This document shows positions 56,301 through 64,000 of a DNA stretch of 64,000 bases, in pieces (position 1 is the first letter of the stretch; the number at the start of each line of letters is the position of its first letter). Source of the stretch: Wocania ichthyoenteri Th78 (lineage in GTDB: Bacteria > Bacteroidota > Bacteroidia > Flavobacteriales > Flavobacteriaceae); assembly GCF_000789235.1 (NCBI RefSeq), contig NZ_KN525716.1:2710100-2774099 (forward strand), given 5' to 3'. The notes beneath the pieces are model-generated. The model was not told the origin of the DNA. It searched no databases and saw only the letters and a list, made by a program, of their open reading frames with translations. Both the position numbers and the translations under genes were made by a program.

Positions 56301-57086
56301 GGTCCGCAAGTCATTAAAAGTGAAGATACCTTTTTAGTTGGCTATGTGTTGTTTGATAAATTAGATGGGTTTGCAGAAGTTGATGTTGTTGAAAATGCGC
56401 AAGCTTTGTTTCAGCAGAAAATAGATTCAGGAGAATTAATTGTTCCAAAGGGTATCAGCTATAAATTTACAGGAACTTATGAAAATCAGTTACGAGCAGA
56501 AAAGACCCTTTCAGTTGTCGTTCCATTAGCGCTTGCCATTATTTTCTTGATTTTGTATTTCCAGTTTAAATCTGTTACTACATCACTAATGGTGTTTACA
56601 GGAATAACAGTTGCATTTGCAGGTGGTTTTATTATGCTATGGCTGTACGGTCAAGATTGGTTTTTCAATTTCAGTTTGTTTGGAGAGAATATGCGAGACC
56701 TTTTCAATATGAAAACCATCAATTTAAGTGTAGCGGTTTGGGTAGGTTTCATAGCATTATTTGGTATTGCTACAGATGATGGAGTTGTTATGGCAACATA
56801 CCTCACACAAACTTTTGAGCGTGAAAAACCTGCCGATAAAAAGAGCATTAGAACTTCCGCTTTACAAGCAGCAGAAAAACGTATTCGTCCGTGTTTAATG
56901 ACTACTGTAACTACCATTTTGGCGCTGTTACCAGTACTGACATCCACAGGAAAAGGAAGTGATATTATGATACCTATGGCAATTCCAATATTTGGCGGAA
57001 TGGTTATAGACATTACCTCTTACTTTATTGTACCAGTTTTATACAGCTGGAGAGAAGAGTTTAAATTGAAAAGAGCAAACAAATGA
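53358..57086 (+). CDS. CusA/CzcA-type heavy-metal RND efflux transporter
   Basis: 1242 residues, longer than the about 1040 of CusA. Features: twelve main membrane helices plus extra helices around 540-640; the TM4 proton-relay segment GIAIAIGTMVDVGVILAEN near 425; LTTIISFVPVF and the C-terminal MTTVTTILALLPVL. It is an inner-membrane metal/proton antiporter. Of three Met that coordinate Cu in CusA, by alignment from memory, only the first is kept (Met843); the other two are Val911 and Val963. The stop overlaps the next TolC-type gene by 4 bases. Confidence 0.93.
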   Translation: MLNKSIKFLIENKLVAVLLLVLFVGWGTVNAPFNWDTGFLPSNPVAVDAIPDIGENQQIVFTKWDGRSPQDIEDQITYPLTTSLLGIPGVKTIRSSSMFGFSSIYIIFEEDIEFYWSRSRILEKLNSLPSGLLPEGVNPALGPDATGLGQIFWYTLEGRDENGNVTGGWDLHELRSIQDYYVKYALSTASGVSEVASIGGYVQEYQVDVNPELMRQYNIGLNQIVKAVKSSNQDIGAQTLEINQAEYLVRGLGYVKSVEDIENAVVTSEDFTSIKIKDIAKVSLGPATRRGLLDKEGAEVVGGVVVARYGANPMEVINNVKAQIEELKGGLPTKVLADGRTSQLTVVPFYDRTELIQETLDTLNEALTLEILITILVIIVMVFNLRASILISGLLPVAVLMVFVTMKLFNVDANIVALSGIAIAIGTMVDVGVILAENMIRHLDDEKLRLREDGTALTTNEVVYNATAEVSGAILTAVLTTIISFVPVFTMIGAEGKLFRPLAFTKTMALSASLVIALFLIPPFAAYLFRKTSLKSSFKHIINGALIIAGIAIMVTGYWLGIILIAFGITGLLGVLGKLNKKNSNLVNIIISCTAIIFLLAEYWRPLGFDRSILINLIFVAIICFGILGIFSIFRRYYGQILNWALANKLLFLIIPATVLVSGGWIMNNTGKEFMPSLNEGSFLLMPTSLPHSGVEENKRVLQQLDMAVATIPEIETVVGKSGRTESALDPAPLSMYENMIQYKSEYMRNSKGKIQRYKVNDDGAFELKEGTFIANPNNSENVVFTNVEHTQLIEDDDGEFYRNWRPEINSPDDIWNEIVRVTKLPGVTSAPKLQPIETRLVMLQTGMRAPMGIKVKGQDLKQIEAFGLQLESLLKQAEGVKEQAVFADRIVGKPYLLIDIDREKIARYGVSIEDVQSVLKVAIGGMAITQTVEGRERYAVRVRYPRELRGNPEDIKGIYIPVEKGSPVPLSELATIRYEQGPQVIKSEDTFLVGYVLFDKLDGFAEVDVVENAQALFQQKIDSGELIVPKGISYKFTGTYENQLRAEKTLSVVVPLALAIIFLILYFQFKSVTTSLMVFTGITVAFAGGFIMLWLYGQDWFFNFSLFGENMRDLFNMKTINLSVAVWVGFIALFGIATDDGVVMATYLTQTFEREKPADKKSIRTSALQAAEKRIRPCLMTTVTTILALLPVLTSTGKGSDIMIPMAIPIFGGMVIDITSYFIVPVLYSWREEFKLKRANK

Positions 57087-58300
57087 AAAGAATAATTTAT
57101 ACACTCATAGGTTTATTAGCTTTTAATGTTTCTAATGCACAAGAATTAGAAACACTTATTGATGAAGCATTAAATAACAATCCTGAAATTCAAAAATTTG
57201 AATTACAGTATAGCATTGCTTCCGAAAAAGTGAATGAAGTAAATACATTACCTAATACCGAATTTGGTGTGGGTTACTTCGTAAGCGAACCAGAAACACG
57301 TACAGGAGCGCAACGCTTCAAAGTATCAGCTAAACAAATGTTGCCTTGGTTTGGGAATATAACTGCAAGAGAAAACTATGTGAGTGCTTTGGCAGATGCT
57401 AAATATGAAGACATTGTTATTGCTAAAAGAAAATTGATGGTTTCGGTGTCGCAATCCTATTATAATCTTTACGCTAATAAAGCAAAACAAGAGGTTTTAA
57501 GCGAGAATATTAAACTACTTGAAACTTATGAAACATTGGCTTTAACATCGGTTGAAGTAGGCAAAGCTTCAGCTGTAGATGTTTTACGATTACAAATGCG
57601 TCAAAATGAAATGCAACAATTATTAGATGTTTTAAGTCAACAATTTTTAGCGGAGCAAACTACTTTGAATAAGCTTTTAAATCGTGATAAAGATTTAGAA
57701 GTTTCTGTTGTTAACGAGTTAATAATTCCTTCAGAAGATTTTGAAATAACTTCTGAAAATTTGGCTCTACATCCTGAATTACTGAAATTCGATAAACTCT
57801 ATCAGTCGGTAGAGCAATCCGAATTATTAAACCAAAAAGAAAGCAGTCCTATGATTGGTTTCGGATTAGATTATATCAATGTTGATAAACGTCCTAACAT
57901 GGATTTTAGTGACAATGGAAAAGATATAATCATGCCAATGGTATCCCTATCTATCCCTGTATTCAATAATAAGTACAAATCCCAAACCAAACAAAATGAG
58001 TTGCAACAGCAAGAGATTTTGGCACAAAAACAAGAGCGCACAAATACTTTAGAAACACTATTAGATAAAGCAGTAAACGATAAGGTTTCAGCAAGAATAA
58101 GTTATGCAACCCAAACGAAGAACTTAAAGCAAGCTAAAGATGCTGAAGAGATTCTTATTAAAAATTACGAAACAGGAACGATTGATTTTAATGACGTTTT
58201 GGACATACAAGAATTGCAATTGAAGTTTCAAATGAATCAAATTGAGTCTGTTAAAACCTACTATGTGCAAACCACAATTATTAATTATTTAATTCAGTAA
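57083..58300 (+). CDS. TolC-type outer-membrane efflux protein
   Basis: 405 residues with signal peptide ending SNAQ. Two outer-membrane-efflux (OEP) repeats with long helical coiled coils (for example NLYANKAKQEVLSENIKLLETYETLALTSVEVGKAS). It forms the outer-membrane duct of a tripartite pump. It overlaps the RND gene by 4 bases, so both are translationally coupled. No periplasmic adaptor gene is next to it, which is unusual. Confidence 0.92.
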   Translation: MKRIIYTLIGLLAFNVSNAQELETLIDEALNNNPEIQKFELQYSIASEKVNEVNTLPNTEFGVGYFVSEPETRTGAQRFKVSAKQMLPWFGNITARENYVSALADAKYEDIVIAKRKLMVSVSQSYYNLYANKAKQEVLSENIKLLETYETLALTSVEVGKASAVDVLRLQMRQNEMQQLLDVLSQQFLAEQTTLNKLLNRDKDLEVSVVNELIIPSEDFEITSENLALHPELLKFDKLYQSVEQSELLNQKESSPMIGFGLDYINVDKRPNMDFSDNGKDIIMPMVSLSIPVFNNKYKSQTKQNELQQQEILAQKQERTNTLETLLDKAVNDKVSARISYATQTKNLKQAKDAEEILIKNYETGTIDFNDVLDIQELQLKFQMNQIESVKTYYVQTTIINYLIQ

Positions 58301-58303
58301 ACA

Positions 58304-60646
58304 ATGAAAACAGTTAACATAATTATATTCTTATTCTTAACGTCAACTGTATTTGCCCAAGTCGGGACAAATGGAAATGACAGAAAAGAAGAAGGAAGAA
58401 ACATAAAAGAATATAACCTCACTATAGAAGAAAATGAATTAACGCTCGCAGGAGTTACAGCCAATGGTATGACAATAAACGGGAGTGTGCCTGGTCCTAC
58501 ATTAGAATTTAATGAAGGCGACCTTGCCATAATTAATGTTACCAATAAAATGGATGAAGAAACCTCTGTGCATTGGCACGGGTTAATACTTCCTAATTTT
58601 TATGATGGTGTACCATATTTAACCACGCCACCAATAAAACCAAATACAACATTTCAATATAGAATTCCTATCAACCAATCTGGTACGTATTGGTATCACT
58701 CACATACTATGTTACAAGAGCAGAAAGGAGTTTACGGTTCAATAGTTATTCAGCCTAAAGAGAAAACATTTGAATATGACACAGATTTAGTCGTAGTACT
58801 TTCTGATTGGACAAATGAAAAACCAATGAACGTATTGCGTAACCTTAAAAGAGGAAACGAGTGGTATCAAGTTAAAAAAGGTACAGCAGTTCCATTAAGC
58901 AGAGTTATAAAAGAAGGTGCATTAGGTGCGCAATTTAAGTTTTGGCGCGATAGAATGGAAGGCGCAGATATTGCAGATATTTATTACCCTGCATTTCTTT
59001 CTAATGGTAAAAAACTTGCAGAATATCCAAAGTTTAAACCTGGAGAAAAAGTAAGACTTCGGTTTATCAACGCCTCTGCCTCTACTTATTACTGGATAGA
59101 TTTTGGAGCAGGTAATGCTACAGTCGTTTCAAGTGATGGTGTCGATGTCACACCAGTCAATAAAAGTAGGTTTCTCTTTGGTATAGCAGAAACCTATGAT
59201 GTCATAGTTACGATACCAAACGGTACATTAGAGGTAACTGCAACCGCACAAGATGGGTCGGGCTACACATCAATTCGTTTGGGTACTGGAAAACTTTTTC
59301 CTGCAACTGTAATAGATAGACCAGACAAAGTAGCAATGATGAAGCAAATGGCAAAAATGGATATGAAAATGGGAGCACCTGCAATGGCAGGTAATCAAAA
59401 GAAAAACACACCTAAAGCTTTAATGGAAAAGTATGGAATGAAGATGGATATGAAAGACGGCAACATGAAAATGGAGATGAACAATAAGATGTCGATGAAA
59501 GATGGTAAGATGAATGACCAAATGGATATGAAGATGAATGATAAGTATAAGATGGAAATGAAAAAAGACTCAATGCCTATGAAACATGACATGTCTATGA
59601 TGCAAAAAGATAGCACTTCGTTTGATTATGATGCACGTAAAACATATTTCAACTATGACTTTTTAAAGGCAAAAGAAAATACTACTTATAAGGAAGATAT
59701 ACCCGTAACTGACATTTTACTCAATCTAACTGGTAATATGCAACGCTATGTCTGGAGTATAAATGGTGTGCCATTATCCGAAACCGATAAAATTAAAATT
59801 AAAAGTGGAGAGGTTACAAGAATAACCTTAAATAACTTAACAATGATGCACCACCCAATGCATCTTCACGGTCACTATTTCAGGGTTATTAATGAAAACG
59901 GAGAACGCTCGCCATTAAAACATACAGTTAACGTGCCACCAATGCAAAAAGTAGTTATTGAATTTTATAACGAAGAATATGGCGATTGGTTTTTTCATTG
60001 TCACGTATTATATCATATGATGGGTGGTATGGCAAGGGTATTTAGTTATGACACACCGAGAGATCAAAGAATGGAAGCATATCCAGTTCAAAAACTCATC
60101 AATGAAACTGACCATTATTATTCTTGGGGAAGGGCTCGTGCAGGTTCAAATTTCACAGAATTAAACCTTATGTCCAGTAATATTAGAAATGAATTTAGTT
60201 TAAGAACCGAATTGGATTATAATAAAAATCTTGAAGCAGAAGTAAATTATAACCGATACTTAAATGATTGGGTACGTGTTTATGCAGGTATAAACACCGA
60301 AACATCAACACCAGATTCTTATGACACGTTTAATACCGTAGGATTAGTTGGCGTTAAATATTTCACACCATATAGATTTAATGTAGATGTTAGCATGGAC
60401 CATCAACTGCGTCCTAGAATTCGCTTAGATAGAGAGCTTCTACTTTTTCCAAGATTTTTTATAGAAGGCGAATATGAATATAGAGCTGACTTTGGTTGGG
60501 TCAATAATTTGGAGAATAATAATTCATACGAAGGCGAAACCCAATGGTTGGTTGGAGCCTCTTATATTTTATCACGAAATTTTTCAATACAAGGAAACTA
60601 TAACAACCGATATGGTTGGGGTGGCGGACTTTTGGTAAGATTTTAA
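58304..60646 (+). CDS. multicopper oxidase with methionine-rich insert and C-terminal CopB-like barrel
   Basis: 780 residues. Signal peptide to about 19. Copper-oxidase domains with all four copper motifs: HWHG at 90-93, WYHSH at 130-134, HHPMHLHGH near 515, and HCHVLYHMMGGM near 565. A Met-rich insert (about 344-437, about 27 Met) resembles the CueO-type copper-binding region. Residues about 600-780 consist of alternating strands ending in a terminal Phe (GGGLLVRF) and resemble the beta-barrel CopB, giving a CopA-CopB-like fusion. Probable role: oxidation of Cu(I) at the cell surface. It begins 4 bases after the TolC-type gene. Confidence 0.85.
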   Translation: MKTVNIIIFLFLTSTVFAQVGTNGNDRKEEGRNIKEYNLTIEENELTLAGVTANGMTINGSVPGPTLEFNEGDLAIINVTNKMDEETSVHWHGLILPNFYDGVPYLTTPPIKPNTTFQYRIPINQSGTYWYHSHTMLQEQKGVYGSIVIQPKEKTFEYDTDLVVVLSDWTNEKPMNVLRNLKRGNEWYQVKKGTAVPLSRVIKEGALGAQFKFWRDRMEGADIADIYYPAFLSNGKKLAEYPKFKPGEKVRLRFINASASTYYWIDFGAGNATVVSSDGVDVTPVNKSRFLFGIAETYDVIVTIPNGTLEVTATAQDGSGYTSIRLGTGKLFPATVIDRPDKVAMMKQMAKMDMKMGAPAMAGNQKKNTPKALMEKYGMKMDMKDGNMKMEMNNKMSMKDGKMNDQMDMKMNDKYKMEMKKDSMPMKHDMSMMQKDSTSFDYDARKTYFNYDFLKAKENTTYKEDIPVTDILLNLTGNMQRYVWSINGVPLSETDKIKIKSGEVTRITLNNLTMMHHPMHLHGHYFRVINENGERSPLKHTVNVPPMQKVVIEFYNEEYGDWFFHCHVLYHMMGGMARVFSYDTPRDQRMEAYPVQKLINETDHYYSWGRARAGSNFTELNLMSSNIRNEFSLRTELDYNKNLEAEVNYNRYLNDWVRVYAGINTETSTPDSYDTFNTVGLVGVKYFTPYRFNVDVSMDHQLRPRIRLDRELLLFPRFFIEGEYEYRADFGWVNNLENNNSYEGETQWLVGASYILSRNFSIQGNYNNRYGWGGGLLVRF

Positions 60647-60670
60647 ACAATTAACATAAATAACAAAACA

Positions 60671-61279
60671 ATGAAAAACTTAAAAGTAACAACTGGAATT
60701 TTAGCAATGGCATTTTTAACATTAACAGCAATGTCTTGCAAAGACGCAAAAAAAGAACATAACTACGATGAAGGTCATAATACAGAAATGAATCACGACA
60801 ATAGCGATGGTCATCACGATAGTGATAAAAAAGAAATGGCAATGAATAGCAATCAAGACGGGAATGCCGAAATGATACTTAAAGATTATTTTAATCTAAA
60901 AGATGCTTTAGTTTCTGATGATGAAGCAAAAGCAAAAGAGTTTGGCGCAGTAATGAAAAAAAGTTTAGAAATTTTAGCTATTTCTAAATATACAGAGGAG
61001 CAACAAACAGAATTAAAAGAGATTATTGAAGATGCAGTAGAACACGCAGAACATATTTCAGAAAGTCCAATAGCACATCAACGCGAACATTTTAAAATTT
61101 TAAGTAAAGATGTAACAGATTTGGTCGTCATTACAGGAACAGCAAATACTTTATACGAGCAGTTTTGCCCAATGTACGATAAAGGTAGTGCTTGGTTAAG
61201 TAAAAGCGAAGAAGTGCGTAACCCGTATTACGGAAGTAGAATGCTAAAATGTGGTAAAGTACAGAAAGAGATTAACTAA
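60671..61279 (+). CDS. DUF3347 lipoprotein, probable copper-binding
   Basis: 202 residues. Lipobox MSC (Cys near residue 23), then a His/Asp-rich metal-binding-looking region (NYDEGHNTEMNHDNSDGHHD) and a DUF3347 domain (about 66-202) ending in CPMYDKGSAWL and LKCGKV. In other Bacteroidota this domain often forms the C-terminal part of CusB-type adaptors; here it stands alone. It begins 24 bases after the multicopper oxidase and ends directly at the next gene. Confidence 0.85.
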   Translation: MKNLKVTTGILAMAFLTLTAMSCKDAKKEHNYDEGHNTEMNHDNSDGHHDSDKKEMAMNSNQDGNAEMILKDYFNLKDALVSDDEAKAKEFGAVMKKSLEILAISKYTEEQQTELKEIIEDAVEHAEHISESPIAHQREHFKILSKDVTDLVVITGTANTLYEQFCPMYDKGSAWLSKSEEVRNPYYGSRMLKCGKVQKEIN

Positions 61280-61726
61280 ATGAAAATTGTAAAAAAAATA
61301 GTGTTGGTTTTATTAGTTGCTTTTGTGGGAATACAATTTATTCCCACAGAACGCAACCAAAGCGATATTGTTCCAGTAACCGATTTTATGTTAGTTAACA
61401 AAGTTCCAAATAACATAAAAAGCAAGTTACAAGTGTCTTGTTATGACTGCCATAGCAACAACACAAATTATCCTTGGTATAACAAAATACAACCCGTTGC
61501 TTGGTTTTTAGAAGATCATATCAAGCAAGGTAAGGCTGAACTTAATTTTAGTGCATGGGATTCTTTATCAAACCGAAGAAAATCAAGCAAAATTCGGTCA
61601 ATAATTAAACAAATTGAAAGTAATGAAATGCCACTTTCCTCGTACACTAAAATTCATAGTGATGCAAAATTTTCTGAAAATGATAGAAATGAAATCATAG
61701 TTTGGATAGATAGCCTAATTAAATAG
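61280..61726 (+). CDS. haem-binding domain (cytochrome c-like) membrane-anchored protein
   Basis: 148 residues. One N-terminal membrane anchor (about 5-20), then a CYDCHSNNTNYPWY motif with a CxxCH haem site near residue 54, and a helical remainder. This matches the haem-binding domain family (PF14376-like). It probably carries electrons in the periplasm, perhaps for the neighbouring copper oxidase; that link is inference. It begins immediately after the DUF3347 gene stop. Confidence 0.85.
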   Translation: MKIVKKIVLVLLVAFVGIQFIPTERNQSDIVPVTDFMLVNKVPNNIKSKLQVSCYDCHSNNTNYPWYNKIQPVAWFLEDHIKQGKAELNFSAWDSLSNRRKSSKIRSIIKQIESNEMPLSSYTKIHSDAKFSENDRNEIIVWIDSLIK

Positions 61727-61737
61727 TATAAAATAAT

Positions 61738-62709
61738 ATGGATAGTTTAACACAAGCAGCATTAGGAGCAGCAATTGGCGAAGTAATTCTTGGTCGAAAA
61801 ATAGGATACAAAGGCGCAGTAATTGGTGCTATTATCGCTACTATTCCAGATCTCGATGTTGTTTTGATTCCATTTTATTCATCACTAGAACGAATAAGTA
61901 TTCATAGAGGTTTCAGTCATTCCATTTTGTTTAGTTTAATAGGCTCAATTTTAATAGCTTTTATATTAACAAAACTAAAGTGGACAAAGCAAATTTCTTA
62001 TGTAAGACTTTTAATTTTTTGTTGGCTTGCTCTATTTACACATATGCTATTAGATGCATTTACAACCTATGGCACTCAGCTATTGTTGCCTTTTTCCAAT
62101 TATCGAGTAAGCTTCGATAGTATTAATATAGTTGACCCTTTTTACACTTTGCCTTTATTATTAGGTTTAATTTTAAGCCTTACATACTTCAGAAATAAAG
62201 ACTCAAGAAGTTTATATAGTAAGATTGGAATAGCTATTAGCTCTTTGTATTTAATATTAACTTTAGGAATTAAATCTTATGTAAATCAAAAGTTTGATGA
62301 AGTACTAACTTCACAAGGAATTGAATATAATTCACTACTAACCGTTCCAGTTAAAATTGGGAGTATCAGTTGGTATGGCGTTGCTAAAACTAATAATAGT
62401 TTATTTATTGGTAGGTACAATAACCTTTCGCCAAATCTAATACTATTTACGGAGTTCCCAATTAACAATCATTTGTTGAATGATATTCCTACTGAAATAT
62501 CCTCAACTTTAAAATGGTTTTCCAAGGATTTTTATACAGTTGCAGAAAGTAACGGAAAATTACGATTGTACAATATGCAATGCGATATGCAAGGCATTCG
62601 TACTTACGGAAATTACAAAGCACCAACAGCTTTTTATTTTGAAATCACACCGCTTTCAAATGGAAAATATGATTTAACAACAGGAATGCACAAAAAAGCA
62701 TCAAAATGA
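61738..62709 (+). CDS. YdjM-like membrane-bound metal-dependent hydrolase family protein
   Basis: 323 residues with about four to five membrane helices in the first half. Family signatures: MDSLTQAALGAAIGEVILGRK at the start, IPDLDVVLIP near 37, HRGFSHSILFSL near 57 and HMLLDAFTTYGTQLLLPF near 102. Members (DUF457/YdjM) are predicted inner-membrane hydrolases of unknown substrate; E. coli YdjM is SOS-controlled. The C-terminal part (about 180-323) is soluble. It starts 11 bases after the haem-binding gene. Confidence 0.85.
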   Translation: MDSLTQAALGAAIGEVILGRKIGYKGAVIGAIIATIPDLDVVLIPFYSSLERISIHRGFSHSILFSLIGSILIAFILTKLKWTKQISYVRLLIFCWLALFTHMLLDAFTTYGTQLLLPFSNYRVSFDSINIVDPFYTLPLLLGLILSLTYFRNKDSRSLYSKIGIAISSLYLILTLGIKSYVNQKFDEVLTSQGIEYNSLLTVPVKIGSISWYGVAKTNNSLFIGRYNNLSPNLILFTEFPINNHLLNDIPTEISSTLKWFSKDFYTVAESNGKLRLYNMQCDMQGIRTYGNYKAPTAFYFEITPLSNGKYDLTTGMHKKASK

Positions 62710-62757
62710 AACATACTTATCACATAGCTTTCAGTAATTAAATTAAAAAACTACTTT

Positions 62758-64000
62758 ATGAAAATATCAAAAATAAATAATCAAAAACTCTCATTATTAG
62801 GCTCAATATCATTAGGTACTGGTGTAATGATTGGTGCAGGAATTTTTGTGCTAATGGGCCAAATTGCTGAATTAGTTGGCGATTTATTTCCTATTGCATT
62901 TATTGCAGGTGCTTTAGTAGTTGGCTTTAGTTCTTATTCTTATGTAAAGTTTTCAAATACGTACCCTTCTTCTGGTGGTGTTGCAAAATTCCTAACAAAA
63001 GCATATGGTCCTGGTACACTAGCAGGTTCTTATTCTTTACTAATGTACGTGTCAATGGTAGTTGCTGAAAGTTTAGTGGCTGGTACTTTTGGTGCTTATA
63101 CCTTACGCCTTTTTCCAAAAGAATATGCTGGATATGCTTCTGTATTAGGTGTGTTTCTTATAGTGCTGGCATATATTATAAACATATCTGGAAACAAAAT
63201 TATTGAAGCAACAGCAACTTTAACAGCTATTATAAAAGTTATAGGTATCGCTTTATTAGCAATTTCAGGTTTGGTAATTTCAGGTTTGCCAACTATCACA
63301 GGAAACTTTATTACTACTAATAGTCAAACTTTACCAGATGGTTTTGGTTTTATAGCTGCATTAGCTTTGGCAATTCTAGCATATAAAGGGTTTACAACAA
63401 TAACTAATCAAGGAGGAGATATAAAAAACCCTCATAAAAATGTAGGACGTTCCATTATTATTTCAATTGTTGTTTGCACAATTATCTATGTTATTTTGGC
63501 ATTATCAGTTTCAGGAGCGTTAACTATTGAAGAAATTATTATAGCTAAAGATTATGCTTTAGCTGCTGCAGCAAAGCCAGTATTTGGAGAATGGGGTTCT
63601 ATATTGACTATTTTTCTTGCCATTATAGCAACTGTTTCTGGTGTAATAGCCAGCGTATATTCTGCTTCAAGAATGTTAGGAATGTTAGGTAATATGAAAC
63701 AAGTTCCTAATCTAAATCGCATCAAAAAACTTAAAAACCCTTCTTTGATTTTTACAGTTTCTTTGGCAATTCTCTTAACTATTTTGTTCGACTTAACTCG
63801 AATAGCTTCCATTGGTGCTATTTTTTATTTAATAATGGATATAGCTATTCATTGGGGTCTTTTTAGACGTCTGAAAAAAGAAGTAAAATTCAATCCAATT
63901 ATTCCAATTATTGCCATACTAATGGATGTAATTATTTTGGGTGCATTTATTTATATGAAATATCTAAATGATCCTTTTGTACTTATAGTGTCAGCAATTG
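62758..64000 (+). CDS. APC-family amino-acid permease (3' end outside window)
   Basis: Open from ATG at 62758 to the window edge, at least 414 residues, no stop. Begins MKISKINNQKLSLLGSISLG, then GTGVMIGAGIFVLMGQIAELVG, the APC transporter first-helix motif. Roughly eleven membrane segments follow; YPSSGGVAKFLTKAYG and AYKGFTTITNQGGDIKNP fit the amino-acid/polyamine/organocation superfamily. Substrate unknown. It follows the YdjM-like gene by 48 bases and is probably an independent unit. Confidence 0.85.
   Translation, partial: MKISKINNQKLSLLGSISLGTGVMIGAGIFVLMGQIAELVGDLFPIAFIAGALVVGFSSYSYVKFSNTYPSSGGVAKFLTKAYGPGTLAGSYSLLMYVSMVVAESLVAGTFGAYTLRLFPKEYAGYASVLGVFLIVLAYIINISGNKIIEATATLTAIIKVIGIALLAISGLVISGLPTITGNFITTNSQTLPDGFGFIAALALAILAYKGFTTITNQGGDIKNPHKNVGRSIIISIVVCTIIYVILALSVSGALTIEEIIIAKDYALAAAAKPVFGEWGSILTIFLAIIATVSGVIASVYSASRMLGMLGNMKQVPNLNRIKKLKNPSLIFTVSLAILLTILFDLTRIASIGAIFYLIMDIAIHWGLFRRLKKEVKFNPIIPIIAILMDVIILGAFIYMKYLNDPFVLIVSAI

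Noticed and set aside
59395-59616. Reverse-strand frame opposite the methionine-rich insert
   Set aside because: Its Ile/Phe/Ser-rich composition is an artefact of ATG-rich codons on the other strand.

Overview
The window reads as ordinary chromosome from a gliding member of the Flavobacteriaceae (Bacteroidota). Signs of this are the gldB/gldC pair, the gldK-gldL-gldM-gldN type IX secretion/gliding operon, an XrtF-type exosortase, the purH-mreB-mreC-mreD-mrdA-rodA order, low G+C, TAnnTTTG-type -7 promoter boxes and many non-ATG starts. No ribosomal RNA, transposase, integrase, prophage or CRISPR array was seen.

Layout. 1-2.2 kb: end of an ECF sigma factor, a probable membrane anti-sigma factor and a probable outer-membrane barrel. 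2.2-8.3 kb: secreted phosphoesterase, dnaG, a LuxR-type regulator with an unusual receiver, nadE, gldB and gldC. 8.3-15.7 kb: the reverse-strand rod-shape block and purH. 16-17.5 kb: a GAF-type methionine sulfoxide reductase, then xrtF and its partner. 17.5-21.5 kb: a first metal (probably copper) locus with a HYC_CC_PP protein, an HMA-MauE fusion, a TonB receptor and a secreted HMA protein. 21.6-24.6 kb: acyltransferase-like membrane protein, carboxypeptidase-regulatory-like protein, transglutaminase-like protein. 24.7-31.6 kb: groSL, secG, lptE, a sigma-54 activator and miaB on the reverse strand. 31.8-38.2 kb: lipoproteins, a membrane protein, topA and an arginase-fold protein with degraded metal ligands. 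38.3-43 kb: gldKLMN. 43-48 kb: oxidoreductase, DUF983, ABC-F, LRR and CPXCG proteins, then an initiator tRNA.

Accessory part. Downstream of the initiator tRNA lies a tight three-gene operon (48.4-52.8 kb) of two large unrecognised proteins and a DUF4238 protein. It is the best candidate for an undescribed system. A second metal locus follows (52.8-61.7 kb): HYC_CC_PP, CusA/CzcA-type RND pump, TolC-type channel, a multicopper oxidase apparently fused to a CopB-like barrel, a DUF3347 lipoprotein and a CxxCH haem-binding protein. No membrane-fusion adaptor gene is visible. A YdjM-like membrane protein and an amino-acid permease cut by the window edge complete the region.

Non-coding structure. 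Two copies of a roughly 110-bp intergenic element share both ends but not the middle. There are at least six REP-like small hairpins of one type and a second short repeat with a 14-bp core. A sigma-54-like promoter with a palindrome lies upstream of groS, tandem operator-like repeats precede the LuxR-type gene, and several intrinsic terminators are clear. Functions are inferred from remembered family features; no database search was possible.
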